Notes: a model not told the origin generated them from the letters alone. Shown: positions 1 through 14,203, numbered from the stretch's first letter. The stretch: DNA of 64,000 nt from Pardosa pseudoannulata (GCA_032207245.1 CM063510.1:51320578-51384577); one strand, 5' to 3'. Made by a program: numbers and translations.

Positions 1-39
1 AAATCAAGCACTTAAAAGACCATTATTGAGACAAATTCT

Positions 40-545
40 TCCATTAAAATATTAGGTTTGTTTTGGAATTCATCTAAAGATATAATTCAATTTCATATAT
101 CTAAATCTGAAATTGTAACTACCAATTATAAAATTCTTTGACCCTCTTGTTCTTTTTCTTTTCTTTTTTTTTGTGTATATCCTACTACCATTTGTTTGAA
201 AGTAATAATGAAAATTTATGGAAGGATAAAATTTCGTGGTATTCACCTATTCTAAGTTTCATCCAAAAGTCGTTGCAAGAGATTAAATTCACAGCTTAAA
301 ATTCTAAAACAGATTGAAAATCCTCGATTCTTAAATACTGCTGAAAGTTCTGCAAATATTAACTTCATGGTTTTTGCAAAGAATCTGGTAACGCTTATGC
401 GGCAGTTATATACCATCAGGTTATTTCTACCGGAGAAATTTCCGTAAATTTTACAGGTCCCAAAACTATAGTAAATCCATTAAAGCCTGTGACATTGCTG
501 AAGATTGAACTTTGTGCTGCATTATTGTTAGCGCAATTCTGCCAT
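40..545 (+). pseudogene. BEL/Pao reverse transcriptase end and connection region, broken
   Basis: Around 50-150 one frame reads LGLFWNSSKDIIQFHISKSE, the LGI-x-W-N type segment that follows the reverse transcriptase core in BEL/Pao pol. Around 361-540 another frame gives HGFCKESGNAYAAVIYHQ and then LKIELCAALLLAQ, the family's HGFCDAS and LELCAALLL motifs that open the RNase H domain. In-frame stops and at least one frameshift separate these parts. It is the sense-strand continuation into the RNase H piece that follows. Confidence 0.8.
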
Positions 546-873
546 GCTGTCTTACAAATACTACCGTTTCCCATTCCCGAAATTTTATTTTGATTCACAG
601 ATTGTACTTAGTTGGATAGATACGTCTCCTGAAAAGGAAAATCAATTTGTACTAAACAAAATAAACCAACTTAAATTTCTTGTTCAATGTCTTTACATTC
701 AAGTGAATATCAATCCCGCTGACTGTGGTCCTAGAGAAATTATGCCAAATAAATTAAAACATTCTTTTTCGTGCTCAGGACTACCTTGGATTTCTGCAAA
801 TGCTAAAATTCCTTTTCTTTCATTTGATTCAAAAACTTATTTTCAATCTGATATTCAACTCCTGACGTTATAA
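544..873 (+). pseudogene. BEL/Pao RNase H fragment
   Basis: An open stretch of about 109 codons. It contains DSQIVLSWI, NQFVLNKINQ and NPADCGPREIMPNKL, matching the BEL/Pao RNase H/connection block (DS-x-VLSWI ... NPAD-x-x-SRG) that cleaves the RNA strand of the RNA:DNA hybrid during reverse transcription. It follows the reverse transcriptase end in another frame and precedes the integrase piece. The serine usual after NPADC is replaced by GP. It is a piece of a broken polyprotein, not a free-standing gene; the annotated start is simply where the frame opens. Confidence 0.8.
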
Positions 874-1010
874 ACCACGCTACACTCATAAAGACGGTAC
901 CTGATATAAACTTTTCATCATTTTCGAAATTTGTTAGATTATTTGCTTTTTTTTCGAATATTTATAAACAACAATCAGGAACCATCCTACAAAAGTACAG
1001 GGCCTTTAAG

Positions 1011-1975
1011 TGCTGATGAAATTTATTTGGCTGAAATTCAAATCAAAAAATTAAAACAAAAAGATTCTTTGAGGCTGTGAATTTTCTAGAGATTCATCTG
1101 TTACAGCCCAATTTACACCTTTCATCATAAAATAAGCTATTAATTTTGAAAATATTTCTAAATAAATCATATTTATTGCGAATAAGAGGATGGCTTTCCT
1201 TTTATGAGGGTATTAATGAATATCAAAATCATTCTCTTCTGCTGCCAAACAATCATCCTATAACGAAATTGATTATAGATAATTATCCTTATAAACCGAT
1301 GTTTACTGTGCAAACAATTAACGGCTGCAACATGTCAACAAATTAAAGCAAATTTACCGGAAGAGAGAATTTAACCAATTTGCCAGTTTAAAAATATTGG
1401 TATTGTCTTTTGCGAGCCCATAATCACGAAGCCAATCCTCCTTCGGAGCAAGGTAAAATTAAAATATTATATTTTCGTATTTATTTGTATAAGTACTAAA
1501 TCAGTTCATCTTGATTACGTGAAGCGTTTCTTGTGTGATTAAAATGATTCATAAGTCAAAAAAGACTTCCATCTGATATTTTCTCCGACAATGGAAAAAA
1601 TTTTTTTGCATATGCTAATGATTAAAAAGGGTTTTTTAAGCTTTTAAAATCAGAATGAATCCAATACTTTTCTGCATCTTCGTTGATCACTTGGCACTTC
1701 ATTCCTCCCAAATATCCAAATTTTGAAGGTATCTGGAAAACTGTGGTCAAATCCACAAAGAGACTGTTGGTAAAAGCTTTTATTGCAAGTCTAAAATTTG
1801 ATGAGTTGACTACCTGACTTTGCCAAATTAAAGCTTATCTGAATTCGAAAACTATTATTCCTATGTCTTCAGATCCATCAGACTTAGCTGCTTTGATTCC
1901 CGGACATTTCTTAATTGAATCCACATTGTCAGATATTCCTGATCTGCGAGCAACACCACGTTAGCTCTTAATCAA
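1011..1975 (+). pseudogene. BEL/Pao integrase, broken into frame pieces
   Basis: The longest piece (1146-1346) has an ILR-x-x-GRL-like start and the LPNNHPITKLIIDNYP motif that precedes the zinc-binding region of BEL/Pao integrase. Near 1563-1605 another frame reads RLPSDIFSDNGKNFF, the DNG block holding the second catalytic aspartate. Near 1690-1760 follows a W-x-F-x-PP-like segment (FIPPKYPNFEGIWK), and near 1860-1950 a LSSDP...L-x-PGHFLI-like segment. Stops and shifts separate all of them, so no functional integrase can be made. Confidence 0.75.
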
Positions 1976-2285
1976 AGATGGAAATTGATACAGAAAATGA
2001 AACTGCATTTTTGGAATCAGTGGTTTTGTGAATATTTAAACTAAATGCAACAGAGGTCAAAATCCAAGTGTCCATATTTTCGGGATATTTAGGTTGGAGA
2101 TCTTGTGGCTATACACAATCCCGAAGCGCCATCTTTGAAATGATTCTTAGGGAGAATTATTTAAAATTTTTCCTGGTCAGATGAACATGCTTGTGTCGTC
2201 AACATCCATACTCCTTCAGGAGGATTGAGAAGATCTCTGTCTAAAGTAGCCTTACTTTTGCTCCTTCCGGAGGATTTTCAGTTTT

Positions 2286-3610
2286 CATTAAAGACTTGCT
2301 ATTTTATTTTAATTTTAAATAATTCATAAAAGCTGTTTCATTTTTAATCTGTATATTGTTTGTGGTTTCTGTTATAACTGTTTTTCTAATCAACAGTTGG
2401 CATCATAGTTTAACTTGTTTTAGCTTTCAATTCTGAGTTAAGAAAAAATGACTAGTAACTTGTTATTTTGCTCCGATTCATATTCAATTTTAAAAAGTGT
2501 AATATACGAATTCAATGATTGATATGTTGAATGCAATTATTTTTGTTTTCTATTTTGGACTATTTGCTTTCGAATTCAACAGTTATGAAAACATAGAGAA
2601 AGCAACTATTACATGCATATTGTGGTAAGATATTCCAGCATTATTTTTTACTTAATAGATTCTTACAGTTAACTAAACTATACATTTTATTAACAAAATA
2701 ACTGACCCAACGCTTATTATTCTATCTCAGTTTTATATCCTTACTATATACTATATATAATCCACTTTCAATTTACTCAGATTTATCTTAAAATGATACT
2801 CTTAGGCATTTGCTTTCAATGATTTTGTTGAAGTGAAATTTTAAAAGGTTTGATATACTCATCTTAAATTATATTAAATTCAGAACTTCATCCGTAGTAC
2901 GTGAGCAGAAAAAAAAACCTAAAACTGAAGATATAGCCCAAGAGAAAACAAATATACTTCTATTAAAGGATAAAAAATTGAATACTTTATGTGTACTTCA
3001 GCACACTTAGTTTTATCAATTTCTTCTCCAAAAATATTGTTTATTGATACTTTACTGGAAGTAGATTTCAGTCCTTCTAATATTTATGCTACAGATTTTC
3101 TATCATTTTTCATGTATCTTTCAACTATTTTCCGAAAAAGTAAAAATTAAAACTATTTACCGAAAAAGTAAAAATTAAAATGAAGATTTATGTGGTTAGC
3201 AAATATTATTGGACAATTCTTACTAATGATGTATCAATTATTACTGTTTAGTATAAGTACTATAAAACATAAATAATAAAAATCATTAAGGACAAAACAT
3301 AGTTTTGATTTATTATGAATGATATACATTAATAAACTCTTTTAAAGAATCATATCAATTAAGAAATTTAATTATAAACTTTGATAGATCTTTAAACTGT
3401 TAGTAAAATATTACATCATGATATAATTGCTTTATAATTTAAATATTGTTTTAATATTGTTATATTAAGTATTTTAGTTTTGTATCTAAAATGTGTTTGG
3501 TTTACATTAAATTCCATTTCAAATTATTCAAAAAATTAAAATTAACTAAAAATTCTTAAAATTCAAAACATATTTTTTAACCATTTTCATTAAGATAAAT
3601 TATCTAAAAG
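2286..3610. other. AT-rich DNA with no supported gene; one 28-bp tandem duplication
   Basis: Strongly AT-rich, with no open frame of coding character and no RNA gene seen. At 3123-3150 and 3151-3178 a 28-bp unit beginning AACTATTT and ending AAAAATTAA is directly duplicated with one or two mismatches, a simple slippage-type duplication. Confidence 0.6.
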
Positions 3611-3942
3611 AAATACAATTTACACAAGAAAAACTGTTTTAAAATGGTTTTATAACTGTTTTATAATTTTTTATAATGTGTACTAATTTTTAACAATAAA
3701 TAAATTTTAGGCTCAATATTTCTTTTAGTAAATAGTTTCGGGAAACATTGTATTTCGTATGTGGCAGAGACACAGAAAATACAATTTACACAAGAAAAAT
3801 TGTTTTATAATGGTTTTATAACTGTTTTATAATTTTTTATAATGTGTACTCATTTTTAATAATAAATAAATTTTAGGCTTAATATTTCTTTTAGTAAATA
3901 GTTTCTGGAAACATTGTATTTCGTATGTGGCGGAGACACAGG
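3611..3942. repeat. 166-bp tandem duplication (two copies)
   Basis: Copy 1 (3611-3776) and copy 2 (3777-3942) both start AAATACAATTTACACAAGAA and end near GAGACACAG, with only scattered differences. The close match suggests a fairly recent duplication. The unit is AT-rich and non-coding. Before copy 1 stands a short AAAG that resembles the junction. Confidence 0.85.
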
Positions 3943-4543
<601 letters not shown>

Positions 4544-4564
4544 TTAACAAAGGCAATTTAAATA

Positions 4565-5128
4565 CAGGTCACAACTAATTATAGCACATATTCTTTTTAC
4601 TTGACAGGGCTACTGGGCAAGGAGGAGCAGTGAGTAATTAGCTTACAATGAATAAAGCAGTCGTGGCTTTATTGAAAGACAACACCCACTTATGAGCTCA
4701 AATTTTTATTGAGGAGCTGCTAAAAAGAATCTTCAATAGTCTACGGCAGACAAGAGAATGTATATCGAAACACGTACTGGTACATGGGTGGACCCCAGAG
4801 CGAGACACAGACAAAATATTTTCCACGGAAAATAGCTTAGTTGACTTTATAACAGGAAAAAGGAAATTAGATCGGATAAGAAAACTGAGTCCTTTGCCAT
4901 CCACAGCTGGAAAATGCGGTGAGAAGATAAAACATTTACATCTATTGCAGAGAAAGCTTTGGGAAATGTTTTGTAAGAATTTTAAGTCGAGGACACTCCT
5001 TTAATTGTGACATTTTGTGGCTAGGAAAATAGATTTTGAGGAATTTGAAAGGGAGAGAGAGAGATTTTAAAGAGATGGTTTAAGTATAATAATTTTGATA
5101 TATTAAATACATACATACATATATATAC

Positions 5129-5182
<54 letters not shown>

Positions 5183-5364
5183 TATATACATGCATATATA
5201 TATACATACATACATACTGTGAGTTTTGAAATGATCAAAAGAGCAAGTATTGCAAGCTAAACTTTCACAAGGTTGTTTTTAAAATGGAAGTGATTTTTCC
5301 TTGAATAGAATTATTCTACATACCGAGGAGGGGGATAAAAGTTAATGAAATAAATTAAAGTTGT

Positions 5365-5412
<48 letters not shown>

Positions 5413-5890
5413 TATTTAACATAAATATTTCCTTAAAAAGCTTTTTCCCAGCTTCTAAATGTCTTAATCAAAGGGGTGTCCTCGACTTAAAGTTCTTTCA
5501 ATACATTTCCCAAAGCTTTCCGTCCTATAGATGTAAATTTTCTGTCTATTCAACGCATTTTCCAGCTGTCACCGGAAAATGGATGATCGTAACAGTTTAA
5601 TTCACTGACTAAGTTTCTTGTCACTTGGGAGAATTATTTCTATCTTCTCTCTTGGGTGCACCTCTGTTCGAGCAGAGTGATTTTTGTGTCTTTCTCTTGT
5701 TTGTCGCTGACTAGTGAAGATGTCCTTTTTAGCAGCTCTTAAATAAAAATATCAATTGGACTTCTGCCGTTCTCTTCAATGTGGCTAGACTGCATTTTAT
5801 TTTATTACTGCTAAGATGATTAGGCTTCTTCTTTCCTAGTAGCCTGGGCAAGTAAAAACAATAGGTGCTACCTAATTATTGTGACTAGAG
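4565..5890. repeat. Long inverted repeat: foldback element or two opposed LTRs
   Basis: The left arm (about 4565-5025) is the reverse complement of the right arm (about 5447-5890). Good anchors are GTGTCCTCGACTTAA, CATTTCCCAAAGCTTT, GCATTTTCCAGCTGT and TTTTTAGCAGCTC, in matching order across both arms. The spacer of ~420 bp holds two TA-rich tracts (5104-5216 and 5369-5409). Both outer ends lie beside TA-rich sequence. The arms are diverged and carry no convincing coding sequence. Read outward, each arm has an AATAAA, and the left arm a TATAAAG upstream of it, so they could instead be solo LTRs in opposite orientation. Confidence 0.8.
5104..5409. repeat. TA-rich microsatellites in the inverted-repeat spacer
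   Basis: Two tracts: 5104-5216, TACA and TA repeats arranged almost symmetrically (TACATACATACA at the left, its match at the right), and 5369-5409, pure TA. Between them lies ordinary AT-rich sequence. Confidence 0.9.
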
Positions 5891-7458
5891 GAAATAATTT
5901 TTACACACACACATATATATATAATTTATTTAAGTAATTAACAAATGAAACATTTCTACATGGAAAAAGTATCATAATTAATTTCTGAAAAATTATTAAA
6001 CATTACAGAATTCTTTATAACTATGGTATTTTTTAATTTATGCATATACGCATACATATGCAGTATCAAGTTATTAATCTTAGTTAACAAATGTAATTAA
6101 AAAATCTTATATGTATTTTTTTAATAGGATTCCAGTATAAATATCATAAATCATAAATTAATCAACAAATTTTAATAGAGATAATAAAAATTAAAAATTG
6201 AGACATTGTGAATAAAAAATCAAAACATTTGAGTTACAATATAATTTTTTTGTTTTTAATAATTTGGAATTCTTTATAAGAAAAAAATGAGAAAAGCAAG
6301 GTAACTGTATTATTAATCAGAATCAGTTTATAATTTTGACATTGCTACAAATAAATAAACTTATTTGTTGGAATGTATAAACCCAATACCATGGCAATGC
6401 AAAATAAATTAGCTTAATTTGTTTCTTCATCAGAAAATATATTGAAAAACGGGATTTCTAAGAAGAACCATTCATGTGAAATAACAAAGTAAATTATTTC
6501 TACTTCATACATAGAATTTCGAAATGATTGCACCTTTGAAATGATTTCTATAGTTCATCTTGTATGGTACTGTATTATTATATTTCTGTGTCACTAAACG
6601 TAATATACTAGAATTTGAATATTTTCAGTCCATATAATTATAGAATAGTAAGAATAAAATTAATATGATATGTATACTCTCATTCTTGCACATACATTTT
6701 ACAAAAGTTCATCTTGCTTTTTAATGTACCTTAACTAAATAAAAAGTATTGTAGCACAACGTAATGTCTATACGAGACGTTGATAAAATTTAGAGAAAGA
6801 AGGTTCCTGAATTTTTCTCCTGTAAATTTAATGATTATATTATATAAGAATATGGATATTTATATTCTAAGCATGTTTCAAATATTCACCCAGAAGGTAA
6901 TTTTTTTATATTTGCTGCCATTCAGAAACATTAGTAGTGATTTACATTGTTGTTGGAGCAAAATATTCTACACAAATAAATAATCATTACAAATAACAAA
7001 ATGTTTGACTAATTGTGTAATTTATATTTTCAGAAGCACTTTTAAATAGTAATTCCTGTTTCTTATTAGTCCTTGTTTAATAAAAATTACTTATGTCAGT
7101 GTCTTAATATAGTAAATCAAATATATGGCATTTTTTTTGTTTCTAATTACTCTAACAAAGTACACTTATGTGATCTGTTACAACCCCTGTTAGAATATCT
7201 AAATGTGACCCTTGCGTCTGAAAGTGGGTCTTTCCTTAGTGATACAGGCATCATGAAACCATGAAACATTCGAATGTAAGACATGGATAGTACATTTCTT
7301 ATACATTTTTATGTTTTTAACCACAGAAAAATTAAAGCAACACATTCGATGTGTTTTCTGTTCCTTTTTTTATCCCGTAATCCGCGTGAATCTGAGATAT
7401 ACATGTCGAATTATAGAAATATAATCAATTCTACATAATTTTGTTTACTTTCTGGTAT

Positions 7459-7460
<2 letters not shown>
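5891..7460. other. AT-rich DNA, nothing recognised
   Basis: Short frames at 6780-6983 and 7073-7264 have no recognisable domain and the base composition of their surroundings. A short ACACACACATATATATATA tract sits at about 5903-5921. No RNA gene or transposon fragment is supported. Confidence 0.55.
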
Positions 7461-7550
<90 letters not shown>

Positions 7551-7562
7551 TCTGTGTGTGTA
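7461..7562. repeat. Compound (TA)n(TG)n microsatellite
   Basis: TA repeats to about 7502 pass directly into TG repeats ending in TCTCTGTGTGTGTATAC. The same TA-then-TG order recurs at 20129, 20345, 24823 and 39390. Confidence 0.95.
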
Positions 7563-10500
7563 TACATACATCGGGGGAAGAAATCTTAAATTGAAGCGGA
7601 AGCTTTTTCAACTGGTATAAATTGACGTATGATGAGACCTTTAGTATTTCAATTTCGGTTTATCGATCTAAAGCAGAACTACTAAAGATCTTAATCTTTG
7701 TCTGTTTTTCTTATCATTCTTTTAATTTCATGTATTTATTACATTAGTCTGTTTAGTTTATTTGTGAGGAGTATAATAATTTTATATTTATTACTAAAAC
7801 TTAAATGTTAACAAGAATTATACGATTTGTTGGTTATATACAAATGCATAATATTCCAAAACCATTTTGTTGTGCTGAGAGTCTGTGGAACTTCTCCTTA
7901 ATCAACACTACACAGCATGACTGCCACTTATTATCAAGCATTTCTGTATTTCCCACCAACGGTAAGGACTGTAGTTGGAATGATGTTGTAATGATTATAT
8001 TACTTCATTGCTTTGTTGGGAGTGTTAATTTTTCTTTACTTTACTCGCATATAATAACGTTGGCTTGGACAGTTCTTTTGAAAAAAGTTAATACATTTTT
8101 AGCATTAACAGAGAAGGTAAACTTGATCACTATAAAAATTGTCCTTGCAATAGAAAAGGGCATCCTACAATTTTAAAAATAGAAAACAATTGTTAAAGCT
8201 TGCTTCAACCTAAACCAAATAGTATGATGAAGAGCAACGATGAGTCACAGTAGCTGATATAGCAAAGGCAGAGATCTTGTAGCCAGAGGGTAGTGGAATC
8301 AAAGCTCAAGTCATCCAAGGATCCGCCGTTTTCATTTGTTGAAGTTGGGGGACATAAAACAGGTTAGTTGTCGCAATATCCTCCAAGTTCTTGAAAAATA
8401 CATCTGAAAATAACAGAACAATCATGGGGTCTTCTGCTTGGTATCTGTTTCTAAATTACGAGATCTTAGATGCCCAGACTCTTCAGGTAATGGCATCCAT
8501 TTTTTTCATAGAAAAGTCACATGACTTCTAAAAATGGGCATGACACCAGAAGACAAACCAAACGATTGGATACTGCTAATTTTAGATTTAAAAAGTTGAA
8601 CAATCATCTAAATGTTAAATAAAATTGCTTAAATCTTCATTACCGTAAGATTATTTAGAAAAAAATATTAAATAATATCACACTCAAAATAAAATGGGCA
8701 TTCAAAAATTACTAAATTATCATTCACTGTCAACTTGTTAATTAAAATGAGCTTCTCCAGTATGTGAAAAAGTCAAGAATATTTCCTACTCTAATACTCA
8801 AAACATTATAACACATTTTTATCTTTAAATAATGCAGCAATGAAACTATTCTTCATTTCTTAGGATAAAACATCGTTTTTTCGTAAATACTTTGAATAGC
8901 TGTATTTTTTTATTTTCACGTGACTTTCACAGTTTCTATTACTTTAAACTCTTATTTCATGTAGTTATTTTCATAAATGTTTTTATCTGTTTGGCTTATT
9001 CACACTCATTTTATTCTATAGAATGTATATTGTGACGTTTCTGCTTGATATATCGCATTATATTTTCGACGAATTTGAAGGAAACGAAAAAGTAAGCGTA
9101 GCTTTATTTTTTGCCGTTACTGAAATGCAATATAAGACTTCTGGGAACGAATTTCGTTTACGGAGGAAAGTAATTTTACAGTGTTAGAAATATCATAAAC
9201 TCAAGAAAACGTAAATTAACACTCTGTTTCCAAAGAAAAATATATTAAGATAACAAGAATACGCTTTTCTCATAAATACAAAAGTATCTTCTGACACCGA
9301 ATGAATAAAAACATAAAAATTTAGTTCTCTACACAGGAATATGTTTAGTAAAAATTTGTGAATTCTGTAAAGTTCGTTTCATTTTATCAGTATGTATAAA
9401 AGTCATAGGAAGAAGTAAAATAGTTCCCTGTCTTAAAATTAATGATAAACTTGGCGATGTTAAAAAGTCCAGCGGTATAAAACGCAGCTGTTTTTACGCA
9501 ACATTAGTTTTTTTAGTAGGTTCGTATGCTCAGATTATTATTCTATTTATATCATAAATATAGTCTTTACTTATGTTTACTATACTTATATATATTAGAA
9601 GTGACTAATTTATTCGTAGTTATTAATGTTTTATGTGTAGTATTAATGGATATCAAGCTATTTTCGGTTTTGCGTTTGTACCTGTTTATGCCGTGTCAGA
9701 TATTGTGTAGACGTAATTTAACATTTTAAGTTATGAAATAACTCCTTTTACATTTAAATAAGTATTAGCAGTTAATTGGTTTCACACAGTACAATATACT
9801 TATATAATTTATTTAAAATCAAATCAAAGTAGCGTATAATTTAAAACAATGAACTCTGAACTGTAGTATTATTCCCATAATAAGTTTTAGAAATTTTAAA
9901 AGTTTATCTTATACATTGACCATAGAGAAAATTAATGTGCAGTATTATGGGTAATGTGGAGATATAAACAGCTTCTAACTGCTCAAATGATTGATTAGAA
10001 AAATACTATTTAATATAGAATATGTTTTGATGTCAAATAACCAAGAAGATGAGGTTTATCGGCATTTACTTTTTAAAATATTCTTTCTAAATGCCTAGTT
10101 CTTTTAATTATAAAATGTTGAAAAGAAGGATATTTTTAATATTTTTGGGGATCTCAAAACCCAATGAAAAATATTTCCTATAATAATTTATTTAAGACAA
10201 AAATATTTTCGATGATAGAGTATTCGAAATAAATCTAATTTCCTGAAAATATATTATCTTGCATTTAATTAGAAATTTACCATCAGCAGCTAATTTAAAG
10301 AAATAATTCTTTGCAAGCTATTATTTTAAAAGTATGATGTTTCAAAATGTTTTAAATTTTCTGAGGGAACATAAAACATTTTAAATTGACCAATATCTCT
10401 GATGAAGTATACGCTGACATTATGTTACTCGATATAAGCTAAAAGTATTAGAAAACAGTAGATAAGAAGTGAATATGTATAAAAATAATTTCTAATAGGG

Positions 10501-12231
10501 AATCTTTATAATAATTTCTAATATATTTCTAAATAATTTCAATAAAAAACATCAATTTCCTAATAATACTACCTGTTCAGTATAGAAAAAAATCAGTGTT
10601 ATCGAAATAACCGACGCTTACATATTTCAGAATTTCCTGAACTAGTATTAAAGGATCAATTTCGCTTTTAGTACTTTGGATATTTTTTAAAATGTAAAGA
10701 AAATTTTTTTTGTTTCTCGTATTTCAGTGTAACATATGGTTCTCTAAATATCATGTTCCCAAATGTGATCTGGAGCGTAAATGGAATGTGATATGGAAAC
10801 AAATTTTAATTACATAACGAATGAACTAATAGGATTAAAATTTCATTTAAGGAGGCAATACGTTTTGAGATTTAAAATCTTATAAAATCCTTATTTGATT
10901 GAATCTAAAGAAAAATGTTCTGCTCCTATTAAATTTAATTTTTGAAATTTATTTTTTATAACACTCTAAGTTTGAAAAAATATTCAGCTTTGTTATTTCC
11001 AGTAATATGCTTTTTAAAATAAAATAGAAAATATACACTAAATGAAAGAAATAAAATTTATTTTCACGCGAGATGACTTTTGATATATTTATGTTATAAA
11101 ATAAATTAATTTTTATTTCTACTTAAATAAATTAATTATTTTTTACTAAAAACTTGAAAGGTGTCTAACTTTTCAAATAAAAAAATATTTAATGAGAGTT
11201 AAAAAGAAAATAGCTTTTAAACATGCTGTAAAGTTATTGTCCACATCAATATAATTTAGGTTAATAGAATAACAATGTTAGTTTTTGATATAAAAAAATT
11301 TATTATGTACAAGTTTTAAAAATTGCTTAACCAGTAACTCACTTCCTATTTATATTTTATGTTTAAAAAAATTTTGTTTCATTTAAAAAAACCAATTTTT
11401 TATGTAGTTATTACAGTATTAATAATCTAAGAAAATATTCTAAATCAAGCAATAAGTTTTATTTTATAATCAATAAAAAATATATTGTTATAAAGAAGAT
11501 TTTTCAGATTGAAATTTACTGTGTCCTATAAAAAAAAAATCCTTCACTCCCAAATAACTCAAAAAAGATTCATATATTATTTTTAAAAGCTTGTATTATC
11601 GTATTGGCCCAGTTATTATCTGTGCCCTAAAATAAAATAATTTTGCATTATCATTTAATTTTCTAAACTTATTCTTTAACTTATTTACTACAAAATAACT
11701 ACTAATATATATAGTGAATTTGTAAAAGATTTTAAAAAGATACTTCCACAGAAATCTGAAATTTGAGGAGAAATAAGCAGTAATCATAACAACTAGAGCC
11801 TCAATAGAAAAGACTGATTTCTTATATAAAAAAAGAAAGACTGAAAAATAGGAAGAACGAATTGTATTGAAAGACAGATAAAATATTTAAGGCCATTTAA
11901 AAGGGCAAACTCCACTGTAATTTTAAAATCTGATGGGTAATTGTCAGATAATAAATAAAGTGGGAGGAATCGACCAATGAATTGAATAATCCTGAGTTAA
12001 TAAATTAAAATTTGTGTAGAAGGAGGTGTAAACTACATCTTTTTAATAATCTTTAAAGTTTTTTCAATCATTTAACGTGAGGAAAAAATTGTGATTTACT
12101 TACCATAATGCATTAATAATAATACGTGTTGACATGTATTGCAAAAGAACATAAATACAATACATTAGTGATACGTTAAAATTTCCTCCCTTTTTCAAAT
12201 ATATGTGTTAGACTATTCTTCTTACATTAAT
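7563..12231. other. AT-rich DNA, no supported gene
   Basis: A 123-codon frame at 7805-8176 and a 67-codon frame at 9526-9729 lack domains and codon character. A less AT-rich stretch at about 8215-8560 has a short open frame ending before CAG/GTTAGT (near 8361), which looks like a splice donor, but I recognise no protein in it. The rest is featureless AT-rich sequence. Confidence 0.5.
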
Positions 12232-12272
12232 TACACACGCACACACATATATACATATATATATACATATGA
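12232..12272. repeat. Short CA/TA microsatellite
   Basis: ACACGCACACACATATATAC followed by ATATATATACATATG; a small, impure dinucleotide tract. Confidence 0.8.
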
Positions 12273-12599
12273 AAAAAAATATGAAAATTATCTAGATTAT
12301 TTCATTATGAACAGACAAAATATACATAAGGAAGAATAGTAATTAAACCTCGACAGTCGTAACCAAAATTTTTATTTTACGGAACAAAATTAGCCTATTT
12401 ACAATTGCTAATGGAGTTGCGTCAAATTCCCAAGAGTGTAAAGTAATATATACCTCTACAATATGCAAGTTCTTAGGCTCGCAGACAAAAGTTAGCCCTA
12501 CATGTTATCTCTTTTTGAATATAGATAAATTTCTACACTACATTTAAGATAAAAAAGTAACGTTAGAGTTTAATAATTTACCTGGCTAATTTTAATGCA

Positions 12600-12910
12600 C
12601 ATCCCTCTCTCTCTGACATGGACGGGTGGTTAAGGCATGGAAGACACATTTCATTTCATATATAAAAACTTCTTTATTGTAATCTCTCTGTCTATAGCTA
12701 TGAAATTTAGAAATCCTTTTTTCTCATACTTTGACACTACAAGCGTGGAGGATGTTATCAGCCTGAGTTCCCTATCAGAACTGACTCTTTTGGCGTTGCT
12801 ACCTAAGCAAAATTCCTACGTCTACTTCCTCATAGGCTTCTTCCTCTGTATAGTTCCACTCGAGGGTGTGTCTTTCTCCTATTACCTTATCATTAATGGG
12901 TTCTAAATAT
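12600..12910. other. Less AT-rich patch, possible unidentified repeat fragment
   Basis: Between two microsatellite regions lies a patch with higher GC than its flanks. It opens with GTGGTTAAGGCATGGA (near 12626), similar to a tRNA-type A box, but there is no B box at the right spacing. The plus strand has an 89-codon frame (12637-12906) and the minus strand a short acidic one near its right end. Neither matches a family I know. It may be an old repeat fragment. Confidence 0.3.
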
Positions 12911-12958
12911 GTTTGATTATAATTCGCTTAATTCTTAACCCCCATTTTTTTAAACCTG

Positions 12959-13262
<304 letters not shown>

Positions 13263-14117
13263 AATATCCCTTATCATGCTCTTTTGTAAAATATGTAATT
13301 TGTGACATAGAATTATTTACTTGCACAAACATATAATTACATAATGATCTCTATTTGGGTGTGAGCATTGTAGTCATGTTTTTATTGAAATATATTAATG
13401 TTACTATTAAGCAACTTATATGAGATAGCAGATGAAGTTAAATATTGAAAAAAATATGGTAGAATTTCAACTAATATATTCTACCTTATTCATTCTAAAC
13501 ACTTACATTACTTGCTGTCTAAATAATATCTCATTATTATTCATCTCCTTTTCCCTGCCCTTGAAAAATGTTTCTTGAGGAATAATGCAGTTTGCACAAG
13601 AGAAAGGACTAATTACCGGTAATAATTTTCCTCTGAATAAGTGGATTATAGATCATTTTATTAATATTGTTTTAATTTTTTGTAATATCTTTTAAATGGT
13701 TTTTCCTACAATTCTTTTTGTCATAATTTACGAGGTATGAAAAAAACTGAACTGAGAAGCCCGATTTAAAACGTTTTTATTTGAAAAAATAATCGCGTAT
13801 GTTACACACCTATTAATTACTCTGAAGATGATAGATATGCTGATTAATATATTCTATAGAGAAAAAAATTAGAAAGTACATTAGTTCTATAGATATGGCT
13901 TTCATACATATTTATAAGGTCTCGAAGAAAACTAAATTTCATCTTTTTAAACTTTTTTTCTTTCACATTATATGTATCAAATTTCTTATTAAAAATCCTA
14001 TACATTTTACTGATTTTCAACTCAGTTAAAAAACTAATAACGAGTTAATTAGTTTTTGTTTGAGAAAATAATTTGTTCAAAATATATTTTTAAAAAATGA
14101 TGTTCTGTTTCGGTATA
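13263..14117. other. AT-rich DNA, nothing recognised
   Basis: No gene, RNA or transposon fragment supported. Confidence 0.55.

Positions 14118-14201
<84 letters not shown>
14118..14201. repeat. (TA)n microsatellite
   Basis: Pure TA repeat of about 42 units. Confidence 0.97.

Positions 14202-14203
<2 letters not shown>

Larger units (their letters stand above)
1..2285 (+). mobile_element. BEL/Pao LTR retrotransposon remnant, 5' truncated by the window edge
   Basis: Decayed pol of a BEL/Pao element read left to right: end of reverse transcriptase, RNase H, integrase and the conserved pol terminus, in the order expected of the family. Reading frame changes many times and stops are frequent, so it is a fossil. 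The last recognisable piece, near 2200-2285, encodes the family's IHTPSGGLRRS-type tail with a leucine-rich end. No LTR is recognisable after it, and the beginning lies outside the window. The family call rests on several independent motifs; the exact 3' boundary is uncertain. Confidence 0.85.

Noticed and set aside
7805..8176. 123-codon plus-strand frame
   Set aside because: No domain, no homologous motif recognised, AT-driven codon use; a chance frame in a long AT-rich stretch.
8260..8361. Possible exon ending at CAG/GTTAGT
   Set aside because: A single short open stretch with one donor-like site and no partner exon or recognisable protein; not enough to call.
12620..12645. tRNA-like A box (GTGGTTAAGGCATGG)
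   Set aside because: No B box at tRNA spacing and no cloverleaf possible in the following sequence.
12637..12906. 89-codon frame rich in hydrophobic residues
   Set aside because: No family recognised; the surrounding patch looks like a decayed repeat.
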